Assembly (NCBI GenBank): GCA_014360195.1
Contig: JACIXY010000022.1
Location: 1 to 50,790, forward strand
Direction: 5' to 3'
DNA length: 50,790 nucleotides
DNA from: Bacillota bacterium
GTDB lineage: Bacteria > Bacillota > SHA-98 > UBA4971
The position numbers were made by a program, and so were the translations under genes. How positions within the stretch are numbered: the stretch's first letter is position 1; each line of letters starts with the position of its first letter. This document shows, piece after piece, positions 25,338 to 32,936 of the stretch. The notes under the pieces were generated by a model. The model searched no databases, was not told the origin of the DNA, and saw only the letters and a program-made list of their open reading frames with translations.

Positions 25338-26135
25338 TCACGCCAGCCCTGGGATCCCCGGCCCTGGCGCCGGCTCTGCGGGACCGCTTCCGCCGGGAAG
25401 CGGGCCTCCCGGGATCGGCGCGGACGGCATGGGCCCGTGCCCCGGCGCGCCGTGGCACTGCATCGGGACTTGCGCTCCCATCGCAAGTCGCAGGCGTCTT
25501 TCTACGTCAGGCCAATTCACCACGTTCCACCACGCCCTGATATAGTCGGCGCGCCGGTTCTGGTAGTCCAGGTAGTAGGCGTGCTCCCAGACGTCCAGCA
25601 CCAGCACGGGTATCGTGCCCCATTGCGTCAGGTCCTCATGCCTCCAGGCCGTCAGGATCTCGAGGCGCCCCCACTGGGGCTGCCAGACGAGCACGCCCCA
25701 GCCGGAACCTTCCACATCCAGGGCTGCCCGGGAGAACTGCTCACGAAATGCCTGTACGCTGCCGAAATGTGCGATGATGTGGTCTCTCACCAGCCCGGTT
25801 GGCTCGCCGCCCCCCGACGGGCTCATGTTCGTCCAATATATACTGTGCAGGATGTGCCCTGAGCCATTGAAAGCAAGCTCTCGTTCCCAGTATCGGACCA
25901 ACGAGAAATCCATCCGCGCTCTTTCGTCCACTAGGGCTAGCTCGGCGGTGTTAAGCCCTTCGACGTAGGCGGCGTGATGCCGATCGTGATGGATCCGGAG
26001 CTGGGTCTCGCTGATGTAGGGTTCAAGCGCATTATACGCATACGGCAGCGGCGGAAGCCGGTGCCCACCTGGAGGCACACTCGGAATCCCTCCCCAGGCT
26101 TCAGTCTCCGGTCGGTTGTCGTCCCGGATCATCAT
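25338..26135 (-). CDS. Fe/Mn superoxide dismutase with Gly/Pro-rich tail, 265 aa
   Basis: Converts superoxide to oxygen and peroxide. All four metal ligands are visible: His in QLRIHHDRHHAAYV (N-terminal helix), His in FNGSGHILHSIYW, and Asp and His in LVLDVWEHAYYLDYQN. The family core ends near WPDVERRLRLAM. The remaining 45 residues are a Gly/Pro/Ala-rich tail (GAPGHGPMPSAPIPGG and similar) absent from normal SODs. Family length is about 200. The N-terminus also has about 28 extra residues before LPPLPYAYNALEP. No signal sequence is seen. I chose ATG 26135, which follows AAGGGG; a GTG two codons upstream is possible. The gene reads toward tRNA-Lys. Confidence 0.93.
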   Translation of the reverse strand: MMIRDDNRPETEAWGGIPSVPPGGHRLPPLPYAYNALEPYISETQLRIHHDRHHAAYVEGLNTAELALVDERARMDFSLVRYWERELAFNGSGHILHSIYWTNMSPSGGGEPTGLVRDHIIAHFGSVQAFREQFSRAALDVEGSGWGVLVWQPQWGRLEILTAWRHEDLTQWGTIPVLVLDVWEHAYYLDYQNRRADYIRAWWNVVNWPDVERRLRLAMGAQVPMQCHGAPGHGPMPSAPIPGGPLPGGSGPAEPAPGPGIPGLA

Positions 26136-26813
26136 GGTCACCCCTTGTGCCAGGACCCTCGCGCTTCTCGAACGACGGGCGCCGCTGCGAGGGCCGGTGT
26201 TTTCGAGTCACGTGGCTGTGCATGCCCTAGACTGCTGAACTTCCCCAGCAGCTACCACTTTGGCCGAGCGCGGCGACGGTTCAGCGCGATTGAACCAGGC
26301 GGCGTTCACGTAATGTGGGAAACATCAACTGTGGGAAACATCAGCTGTGGGAAACATCAACAGTCTCGTACATCTTATGCAGGCCGCTCGGGTCGTGCGA
26401 TGGCTCGCGTCGGCCGTCAGAGCTGACGCACGGACCTTGCGAAAAGATCGGGAAGCAACCAAGGCGGAGCAGGGATCGGCTGGTTCGAGTCCCTCCGGTA
26501 TCTGTGGCACGTGGGCCGAGCGAGAAACGTCCGAGCCACGCGATGGTTGTGCCGCAATGGATCGCGAGAGACAAGAATGGCCTCGGGCCGCGGCCGCGGA
26601 AGGATTCTGTCTGGCCGTGTCGAATCCAGAAGTGCCGCACCGGTCCCAGTCCCAACCAGTCCTAGCCAATTCCAGCCAGTCCCAGCTGGCCCCGGGGGCC
26701 ATGAGGCTCAGCAGGTCGGCCGGGTAGAAGGGTGGCTCGAGACCAAGTGGCGGAGTGGCTCATGGGAGGCGTGGCGGCAAGTCAGCGAGAGTCGAGGAGG
26801 GTGAAGTCGGCAC
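26136..26813. other. Non-coding stretch with short repeats
   Basis: Besides the 16-bp triplet at 26314-26361, the segment 26640-26697 is a run of CCAGTCC/CCAGCC-like words. Several open frames cross the region but are low-complexity or shadows. No RNA gene recognised. Confidence 0.4.
26314..26361 (+). repeat. Three tandem 16-bp repeats
   Basis: TGTGGGAAACATCAAC occurs three times back to back (26314, 26330, 26346), the middle copy with one change. No gene overlaps it. It could be a small VNTR or binding-site array. Confidence 0.85.
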
Positions 26814-27125
26814 ATGGACATCAGAGAAGAACGTGCAGCAATGGACGAAAGACGGTTGGCTGCGCTGGAGACGCTGTCGTCGGTGGTGAGGTGGCTCAAA
26901 GAAACGAAGCCGTCCGAGATATTCTACGTCGAGGGAGAGGGCAAGGGGAAGACACCCGCTCCCACCATGAGCGACGAGCATCTCAGGGTGATCTGGCAGC
27001 GGTGGGTCGCCAAGGCAAGCGATGTGATGGAGAGAAGCGCCATGATCCCTGACCTGCTTCTGTCGGACCTCGAGCGCCTGTTCAAGGAAACGAAGAAGGA
27101 TGCCCAGGAGACAAGAGCATCTTAG
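26814..27125 (+). CDS. Hypothetical protein, 103 aa
   Basis: Not recognised. A helical, charged protein. The N-terminal half has RRLAALETLSSVVRWLKETK, the middle is a Gly/Lys-rich EGEGKGKTP, and the C-terminal half has LRVIWQRWVAKASDVMER and LLLSDLERLFKETKKD. It overlaps the next gene by 26 bp, and both precede the creatininase-family gene in the same orientation, so the three probably form one transcript. No strong ribosome binding site precedes ATG 26814. Confidence 0.5.
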   Translation: MDIREERAAMDERRLAALETLSSVVRWLKETKPSEIFYVEGEGKGKTPAPTMSDEHLRVIWQRWVAKASDVMERSAMIPDLLLSDLERLFKETKKDAQETRAS

Positions 27126-27396
27126 GGCAGCCGCCGTCCTCCTGGGGCACGCGGACCCACTTGTCCATAAGCTCATGGACCAGTCAATAGAGAGGCTCGG
27201 TCCGCGGCACCGGTACGTCACACATAACGTGGAGTACCTGCACGCCATCCGCCAGCTGTTCGGCGACGAGGCCGCGCTTGAGGCTACCCTCCATCTCCTT
27301 CACGACTGGGGGGTCATAAGCGAAGAGGATTACGCATTTGGCGTGGCGAGGCGCGCTCCGCGAGGGGTGCCGCCTCGCGGCGGCAAGAGAGCATGA
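27100..27396 (+). CDS. Hypothetical protein, 98 aa
   Basis: Not recognised. It reads as a compact helical protein: HADPLVHKLMDQSIERLGPR, HRYVTHNVEYLHAIRQLFGD, ALEATLHLLHDWGVISEEDY. The tail is short, basic and Gly/Pro-rich. Codon pattern and lack of internal low complexity support a real gene. It starts within the end of the preceding gene (26-bp overlap), and its stop is 19 bp before the start of the creatininase-family gene, pointing to an operon of three. Confidence 0.55.
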   Translation: MPRRQEHLRAAAVLLGHADPLVHKLMDQSIERLGPRHRYVTHNVEYLHAIRQLFGDEAALEATLHLLHDWGVISEEDYAFGVARRAPRGVPPRGGKRA

Positions 27397-27415
27397 CGAG
27401 CGGAGGTGGGGTGAG

Positions 27416-28375
27416 ATGACGGATTCAGGCGAGCCGAGGCCGCGGGTGCTCAAGTATGTGGAGCTGAGGCTACCCGACCTGCAGGCGCTTGACCGCGCCA
27501 CGACGGTGTTCCTCATGAGCGTTAGCCCCATCGAGGTCCATGGGCCGCACCTCCCTGTAGGCACAGACGTGTTCATCTCCGAGGAGCTTCTCCTCCGCTA
27601 CGTGGCTGCGCTTGCCAGCCGCCACCCTGAGTTGACCTTCGTGAAGCTGCCGCCGCTCCACTGCGGGTCCGACGCGCTGCCGGTGCCCGGGTCCCTCTCG
27701 GTCCCGGCGCCGCACCTGGAGGGCGTGATCGTGGCGTACGGGCGCGGCCTTGCGAAGCAAGGGTTCCGCTACCTCTTCGTGGCGGACAACCACGGCGGCC
27801 CGCGCCACCAGATGGCCATCGAGGCCGCGGCCCGCACGCTCTGGCGCAGGCACAAATTCTATCTCATAGACCCGTTCGGCGTGGACTACCGGCTCATGGT
27901 GCAGCACGACCCGGATTTCCTTCGGCGCACCGGCCTCAGGCCCGGGACGTGCGGGGACGATGCCGACAACCACGCGGGCACCAACGAGACCTCGCTCATG
28001 CTCGCGTGTGACCCGGCACGTGTGTCGGCGGGCTTCCGCGAAGTCCCGGCGTCTCATTTGCCGCAGCGCCGCACGGGGGCGGCGGCGCTGGTGGCCGGGC
28101 TCGGGCGTGTGCTCGGGGCCCTGGGCGGGCGCGTCATCGGCCGCGACCTCGAGCATCTCGCGAACACCCTTGCCTGGGTTGGGGACCCCGCAATGAGGCC
28201 CTACATGGGCGATCCCAGCAAGGCCAGCGCGGAGGCCGGGGAGGCCATGCTGGCCGCCCGCGTCGCAATCGGCGTGGACCTTTTCGAACGTGCTCTCGCG
28301 AGCGCCGGACGCGCGCCTGTGCACATCACGCCGATGCTCTGGGGTGTACGCTTCCTGCGCCGTTTGCCAGAATAG
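27416..28375 (+). CDS. Creatininase/MftE-family amidohydrolase, 319 aa
   Basis: Metal-dependent amidohydrolase of the creatininase family. Metal-site motifs are in order: SPIEVHGPHLPVGTDVF (Glu, His and Asp ligands), then VADNHGGPRHQMAIE (His), then DNHAGTNETSLML (Glu). Members hydrolyse cyclic or linear amides such as creatinine, formamidopyrimidine intermediates or the mycofactocin precursor peptide; which substrate applies here is not visible. Length is somewhat above the usual 240-270 residues, with an extension after motif 3. ATG 27416 has GGAGGT eight bases upstream and is preferred to the longer frame from 27338. It probably forms an operon with the two small genes before it. Confidence 0.88.
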   Translation: MTDSGEPRPRVLKYVELRLPDLQALDRATTVFLMSVSPIEVHGPHLPVGTDVFISEELLLRYVAALASRHPELTFVKLPPLHCGSDALPVPGSLSVPAPHLEGVIVAYGRGLAKQGFRYLFVADNHGGPRHQMAIEAAARTLWRRHKFYLIDPFGVDYRLMVQHDPDFLRRTGLRPGTCGDDADNHAGTNETSLMLACDPARVSAGFREVPASHLPQRRTGAAALVAGLGRVLGALGGRVIGRDLEHLANTLAWVGDPAMRPYMGDPSKASAEAGEAMLAARVAIGVDLFERALASAGRAPVHITPMLWGVRFLRRLPE

Positions 28376-28650
28376 CTTGTACGTTGTTAGCGCTTCATCA
28401 ACTTCTCGGAAAATCCTCGTTCACGGGCCGCGTTCCCGAGAACATCGAAGAGACAGTGGTTCCTCACTGGTTGTGTCGTGGCGAGGCGCTTCCCGGGCCA
28501 CCGTGACCCGGTGAGCGAAGATAAGTACCGTCTTGCACTGGGGCTGGCGGAAGGAGTTTTGGCCTGGGTCACGAGTATCATCCGTTGGACTTCTGTTTCT
28601 GCTGACCGGTACTGCATCCTGTGCGAGCGCGGCTTAAGGGGCGAGCTCAA
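28376..28650. other. Spacer
   Basis: About 275 bp without a recognisable gene; the promoter of the glycosidase gene should be here but is not obvious. Confidence 0.3.
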
Positions 28651-30036
28651 ATGAGCGTTGGGCTTGCTGAGAGAGAAGCACTTCGAGGAGAGGTCGCGAG
28701 GGTGTTGTCCGAACACCGCGTGACTGCCGGGCACTACGTGTATACGAAGCCGTCTCCACGGGTATATGAGCAGCAGTGGCTATGGGATTCTTGTTTCCAC
28801 GCCATAATCCACCTGGACCTCGGCGATTCGGAGCAGGCGCGCCGCGAGATCAAAGCCGCGCTCTCGCGCCAGGTCGCGTCCGGCCCGGACGCTGGAATGG
28901 TGCCGCACATGAACTACTTCGACGGCGGCGGTGAGGCGCTCTGGGGGACGTCGGACCGCAGCGGCATCACCCAGCCGCCGATGCTCGCGTTCGCCGTCCG
29001 CGAGATCGCCCGCCGAACGAGCGACCTTGGCTTCGTGCGCGAGGTCTTCGAGCCGCTCCGTCGCTACTACTTATGGCTTGCAGCGCGCCGCGACCCCGAC
29101 GGCGACGGGCTCGTGTCCATCATCCACCCATGGGAGTCGGGGTGGGACAACTCGCAGCGCTGGGACGATCTCGCGGGGTTCGGAGACGACGAGGAGCGAA
29201 ACAAGGCCATCCGCAACGAGATGTGCGCGCGCCTGAAGGGCGCGGGTTTCGACACCGCCGCGGCCCTGGCGGCCGGCTGGTTCGACGTGGAGCCGGTCGA
29301 CTTCAACTGCGTCTACGCCGAGAATCTCGCCGCGCTGGCCTGGTGCGCCCACGAGCTTGGGTTGGCCGACGCAGCCCGCGACTTTGATGATAGGGCAACG
29401 CGGGTGCGTCAAGCCATCCGCAGCAAGATGAGGGACCCTGTAGCAGGCCTGTACTTCGACATCGCCATGGTCGACGGGGTCGACGGAGTCGACGGCGACA
29501 CGGCGGGCTCCACTGAGAACACGTCGGGGGCGCCTGGCACGGCAGACATGGCTGGTGCGGCGGACACGGCAGGCGCGCAAGGCACGGCGGACACTACGGC
29601 AGACACAGCGGGCACGGTGAGGCGCGTCCGTATGGAAAGGCATATCCGGGTCGAAACCCCGGCCATGTTCTTTCCGCTCTTCGCGGGCGTCCCGACGCCG
29701 GAGGAGGCGTCCGCCCTGCTTGCCAGGCTGACTTCGGCCCAGTCCTTCTGGCCGCGCTATCCCATCCCAACGGTGTCCATGGAGGACCCGCGGTTCGCCC
29801 CGGACCGCTACTGGCGCGGCACCACATGGGTCAACATCAACTGGTTCGTAATGCAGGGCCTGCTCCGGTATGGGTTCCGCGACGCGGCCGAGGACCTCGC
29901 CCGCCGCACTGTCGACCTCGTCCTCCAGAACGGCCTCTGGGAGTACTACGACCCCTTCACCGGACGCGGCCTCGGCGCGAAGGACCTCTCATGGTCCGGG
30001 CTAGTCCTGGACATGGTTCGGCTCGCCCATGGCTGA
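28651..30036 (+). CDS. GH63/amylo-alpha-1,6-glucosidase-like glycosidase with low-complexity insert, 461 aa
   Basis: An (alpha/alpha)6-barrel glycosidase related to GH63 mannosylglycerate/glucosylglycerate hydrolases and debranching enzymes. Typical tracts are QQWLWDSCFHAIIHLDLGD, GITQPPMLAFAVREI, HPWESGWDNSQRWDD (a catalytic acid in the ESG.DNS motif), FNCVYAENLAALAW, then PTVSMEDPRF, YWRGTTWVNINWF and LWEYYDPFTGRGLGAKDLSW. The last of these holds the other catalytic acid region. Between residues about 273 and 324 there is an inserted repeat-rich segment (VDGVDGVDGD, then units like TADTAG and GTADTT) that interrupts an otherwise well-conserved enzyme. ATG 28651 is preferred; GTG 28621 is in frame. 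It is cytoplasmic (no signal peptide), perhaps acting on the compatible solutes or glycogen of the cell. Confidence 0.85.
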   Translation: MSVGLAEREALRGEVARVLSEHRVTAGHYVYTKPSPRVYEQQWLWDSCFHAIIHLDLGDSEQARREIKAALSRQVASGPDAGMVPHMNYFDGGGEALWGTSDRSGITQPPMLAFAVREIARRTSDLGFVREVFEPLRRYYLWLAARRDPDGDGLVSIIHPWESGWDNSQRWDDLAGFGDDEERNKAIRNEMCARLKGAGFDTAAALAAGWFDVEPVDFNCVYAENLAALAWCAHELGLADAARDFDDRATRVRQAIRSKMRDPVAGLYFDIAMVDGVDGVDGDTAGSTENTSGAPGTADMAGAADTAGAQGTADTTADTAGTVRRVRMERHIRVETPAMFFPLFAGVPTPEEASALLARLTSAQSFWPRYPIPTVSMEDPRFAPDRYWRGTTWVNINWFVMQGLLRYGFRDAAEDLARRTVDLVLQNGLWEYYDPFTGRGLGAKDLSWSGLVLDMVRLAHG

Positions 30037-30320
30037 CATTGTCTCTGAGCGGCCCGGACACATTTTGGTATGTCGCCCTTCGGCCCCCACGTGGTCGCGG
30101 GATAATGGGTGACGACAACAAGTTCTGTGCCCGTGCCCCGGAGTACGTCCAGAGCCCTCAGGGCGCTCCTGCCGGTCTCAGAAGCGATCACGACCGTCCG
30201 GATGCCGAGCTGCCGGCACCTTTCCCGGACTGCATGCAACACGCTTTCCGTGTTCACTTCGCCACAATACCCGAAATAGACGGTGTCCCTGGTTACGGTG
30301 TCCCTGGTTGCGTCCGCCAT
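30037..30320 (-). pseudogene. Pyruvate kinase C-terminal-domain-like protein, truncated
   Basis: The frame starting at ATG 30320 reads DTVYFGYCGEVNTESVLHAV, then LGIRTVVIASETGRSALRAL, then TELVVVTHYP. This is the stand-alone pyruvate kinase alpha/beta-like domain (ENTE...A.ERA..LGI..VVVAS..G.TA..A.....LVVVTH). The family is about 180 residues, but recognisable sequence stops after VVVTHYP, and the frame then runs into the end of the glycosidase gene on the other strand. The 5' end has a small duplication (RDTVTRDTVY). So the C-terminal half has been lost. Confidence 0.6.
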
Positions 30321-30742
30321 GGGCCGATCCCCCAATCCATGTCTCATCCACGTCGCCTCTGCACGTCGCCTCTGACCGTGCTATCTCCGACCATCCTGGC
30401 CGTTTCCTGTTCCCTAGTTCGCGAGCTGACCCGGCATCTCCTTCCTCCTCACCGGGGTCACACGAACTGAGCGCAGCCCGGGAAGGGATCAATGGGTAGC
30501 CCCCGCCAGCAGAGGGAAACAATACAATCGGGGCGAATATAAAACAGTGAGAAGACGCATGGGCGACGACCCCAGGTTGCCCCCCACGTCTTTCCCTACT
30601 AACTAAAGGGACGGGAGGAGTATCCCATGAAAAGGACAGCGTGCTCTCGTGGCCGGGTGGGCGCGGGCCTGCACAGGCGTGACCGACCGAACTTGCCGGC
30701 AGACATACGCTCGGTGACATAGATCAAAGGGAGGCGGTTGAG
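30321..30742. other. No gene recognised
   Basis: Upstream region of the slipin gene. An open frame exists but has no motif. Ribosome binding site GGGAGG at about 30731. Confidence 0.35.
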
Positions 30743-31663
30743 ATGATGCCCTACCCGGTTATCATGGTGTTCAGGGTGATCCTGTGGGCGATCGTTGCGT
30801 GGTGGGCGCTGTGGGCTGGGCTAGCCCTTTTCACCCGAGCGACAACGGTGTTTGTATTCCTGCTACTCACCGGCCTGGCGTGGACCTACTTCAGTCTGCA
30901 CCTTGTATTCAGCCCCGCGTTCGTGCTATACATACTGATCCCGCTCGTCTTCCTGCCGAGCATGGTGCGGATAATCACGGAGTACCAGCGCGGCGTGCTG
31001 TTCAGGTTCGGGCGGCAGGTGGGTGTGCTGAAGCCCGGCCTCAACGTGATCTTCCCGTTCGGCATCGACCAGGTGAAGAAGATCGACCTGCGCACGTTCA
31101 CCATCGACGTGCCCAAGCAGGAGATCATCACGCGCGACAACGTCCCGGTGATGGTGGACGCCGTCGTGTACTTCAACGTTTTCGACCCGGTGCTCGCCGT
31201 GGTCAAGGTGGCGGACTTCGTCAAGAGCACCACGCTGCTCGGCCAGACCATCCTCCGGTCGGTGCTGGGGCAGCACGAACTCGACGAGATGCTTTCGAAG
31301 CGGACCGAGCTCAACACGACGCTGCAGAGGCTGCTTGACGAGGCGACCGACCCGTGGGGCGTGAAGGTTTCGGCGGTGGAGATCAAGGCCGTCGAACTGC
31401 CTGAAACGATGAAGCGCGCCATGGCCAAACAGGCAGAGGCCGAACGCGAGCGGCGGGCCAAGGTCATCGCGGCGGACGGCGAGTACCAGGCGTCGGAAAA
31501 GCTCGCGGCGGCGGCACGCGTCATCGCGACGGAGCCTTCGGCTCTCCAGCTTCGCTACCTGCAGACTCTCTCCGAGATCGCCGTGGAGCGCAACTCGACC
31601 GTCATCTTCCCGCTGCCCATGGAGGTGCTGCGGCTGTTCGAGCGGCGCGCGGAGGGGAAGTAA
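30743..31663 (+). CDS. Slipin / SPFH (stomatin-like) membrane protein, 306 aa
   Basis: The N-terminal 80 residues contain two to three hydrophobic segments (VFRVILWAIVAWWALWAGLA; VFVFLLLTGLAWTYFSLHLV; LYILIPLVFLP). Then comes the SPFH domain with TEYQRGVLFRFGRQVGVLKP, VPKQEIITRDNVPVMVDAVV and the helical tail AMAKQAEAERERRAKVIAAD, typical of slipins. Such proteins form oligomers in lipid microdomains and usually pair with an NfeD protease-like gene, which is absent here. The membrane part is longer than the single anchor of typical slipins. ATG 30743 has GGGAGG eight bases upstream. Confidence 0.93.
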   Translation: MMPYPVIMVFRVILWAIVAWWALWAGLALFTRATTVFVFLLLTGLAWTYFSLHLVFSPAFVLYILIPLVFLPSMVRIITEYQRGVLFRFGRQVGVLKPGLNVIFPFGIDQVKKIDLRTFTIDVPKQEIITRDNVPVMVDAVVYFNVFDPVLAVVKVADFVKSTTLLGQTILRSVLGQHELDEMLSKRTELNTTLQRLLDEATDPWGVKVSAVEIKAVELPETMKRAMAKQAEAERERRAKVIAADGEYQASEKLAAAARVIATEPSALQLRYLQTLSEIAVERNSTVIFPLPMEVLRLFERRAEGK

Positions 31664-31725
31664 ACCTAAGCGGGTAGACGAGCGAACTCGGGTGAGCGGT
31701 CCACGGTGGCCGGAGCCAGGTCGCG

Positions 31726-31770
31726 GCCCGGTCCCGGTCCCGGTCTGGGTCCGGGTCCGGGTCGATCGCT
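31726..31770 (+). repeat. CCGGTC/GGGTCC micro-repeat
   Basis: Repeats of CGGTCC and GGGTCCG (cggtcccggtcccggtctgg, then gtccgggtccgggtc) lie at the truncated edge of the gamma-glutamyltransferase remnant. Similar simple repeats occur in and between neighbouring genes. Confidence 0.8.
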
Positions 31771-32362
31771 CCGCGGCCGCAAGCACCATCGCCGCAGGCT
31801 GTCCGACGGCGATACGGTGTACCTCTACGCCGCCGATGCCTCGGGCATGATGGTCTCGTACATCCAGTCTAACTACATGGGCTTCGGGTCCGGCATCGTC
31901 ATCCCGGGGACGGGCATCTCCATGCAGAACCGCGGCTGCGGCTTCACCCTCGAGGAGGGGCACCCGAACCGCCTCGCTCCCGGCAAGCGCCCGTATCACA
32001 CCATCATCCCCGCGTTCATCACCCGGGACGGCGTGCCGCTCGCCGCCTTCGGCGTCATGGGCGGCGACATGCAGCCTCAGGGGCACGTCCAGGTCGTCCT
32101 CGGTCTCATCGACCATGCCCTCAATCCGCAGGCCGCCATCGACGCGCCGCGTGTCCGCGTCCTCACGGGGCGGGAGGTGGCGGTCGAGCCCGCGATAGGC
32201 CGCGAAGTCGTAGAGGAGCTTGCGAGGTGGGGCCACCAGATCCGCGTAGACGAGGAGCCCGCCGGCTTCGGCGGAGGCCAGCTCATCTGGCGCGACCCCG
32301 ACACCGGCGTGTTCATCTGCGGCTCCGAGCCCCGCAAAGACGGGTCGGCCGTGGCGTGGTGA
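31764..32362 (+). pseudogene. Gamma-glutamyltransferase, small-subunit remnant
   Basis: From about 31800 the frame matches the small (catalytic) subunit of gamma-glutamyltransferase. SDGDTVYLYAADASGMMVSY includes the Thr that would become the nucleophile. IQSNYMGFGSGIVIPGTGIS, LAPGKRPYHTIIPAF, GVMGGDMQPQGHVQVV and the C-terminal EEPAGFGGGQ follow. The large subunit and the autoprocessing region before the Thr are gone, replaced by simple repeats. No start signal is visible, so this is a pseudogene. In intact enzymes the protein hydrolyses or transfers the gamma-glutamyl group of glutathione outside the membrane. Confidence 0.82.
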
Positions 32363-32513
32363 GCGGCCTAGGCGCCACGTGACTCCGCAGCGAGTTCACA
32401 TCTGGGCCTCTGGGCCTTGCACTTGGCGTCCCGCGCTCGCACCCCCGGTCTTGCGCATCACACCCCGTACACGGCGCTCTGCTTGGAAACGCAACAAAAG
32501 TTTATGCACACCA

Positions 32514-32541
32514 TTGACTTTCCAATGCCACTGCCTATAAT
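32514..32541 (+). promoter_or_regulatory. Candidate promoter of carAB
   Basis: TTGACT at 32514-32519 and TATAAT at 32536-32541, spacer 16 bp, about 395 bp before the carA start codon. It is the best sigma-A match upstream of carA and implies a long leader. Confidence 0.6.
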
Positions 32542-32560
32542 AGCAATAAGAAGCATGGGA

Positions 32561-32574
32561 TGCATAAGTATGCA
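32561..32574. promoter_or_regulatory. Palindrome TGCATAAGTATGCA, possible operator
   Basis: Perfect 6-bp inverted repeat with 2-bp centre, 20 bp beyond the -10 element. It resembles half of an ArgR box (TGnATA...TATnCA), and carAB feeds arginine and pyrimidine synthesis. Assignment to ArgR is inference. Confidence 0.4.
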
Positions 32575-32936
32575 GATCTGCGCTTCTTCTGGCAGGTTCC
32601 CCCACCCATCTCATAGTCTAGGTATGGCGCCATGAGTTTTCGCCACTGTCCTTGAGGGTGTCAAGGACGTTAGGGTTGCCGGTGCTTGCACGACGGAGCG
32701 TCGAGAATTTGTCGCCCGGGCACGCCAAATTCGAACGAGGCGCTCCGCAAGCGCGCCGCCCCTGGAGCGCAACACCGGCGACCCTGGACAGAACTCACCC
32801 GCTGAAAAGCAGCGCGAACTTGTGGCGATCTACTTAGGCAGCGAGCAGAAATGCCTCCATCTTTGGGCGGGGTTGCCAGTGACTCATAGAAGAGCGCGAC
32901 AGCGGTGGGTTGACCTACCGGCGAGGTGGGAGCTAC
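32575..32936. other. carAB leader region
   Basis: About 360 bp without a gene. It contains the 21-base stretch (32673-32693) shared with 1197-1217. I could not identify a PyrR site, T-box or riboswitch. Confidence 0.3.

Noticed and set aside
26470-26520. tRNA-like GGTTCGAGTCC word
   Set aside because: The word looks like a T-loop, but the stem does not pair and no anticodon or D-arm can be found around it.
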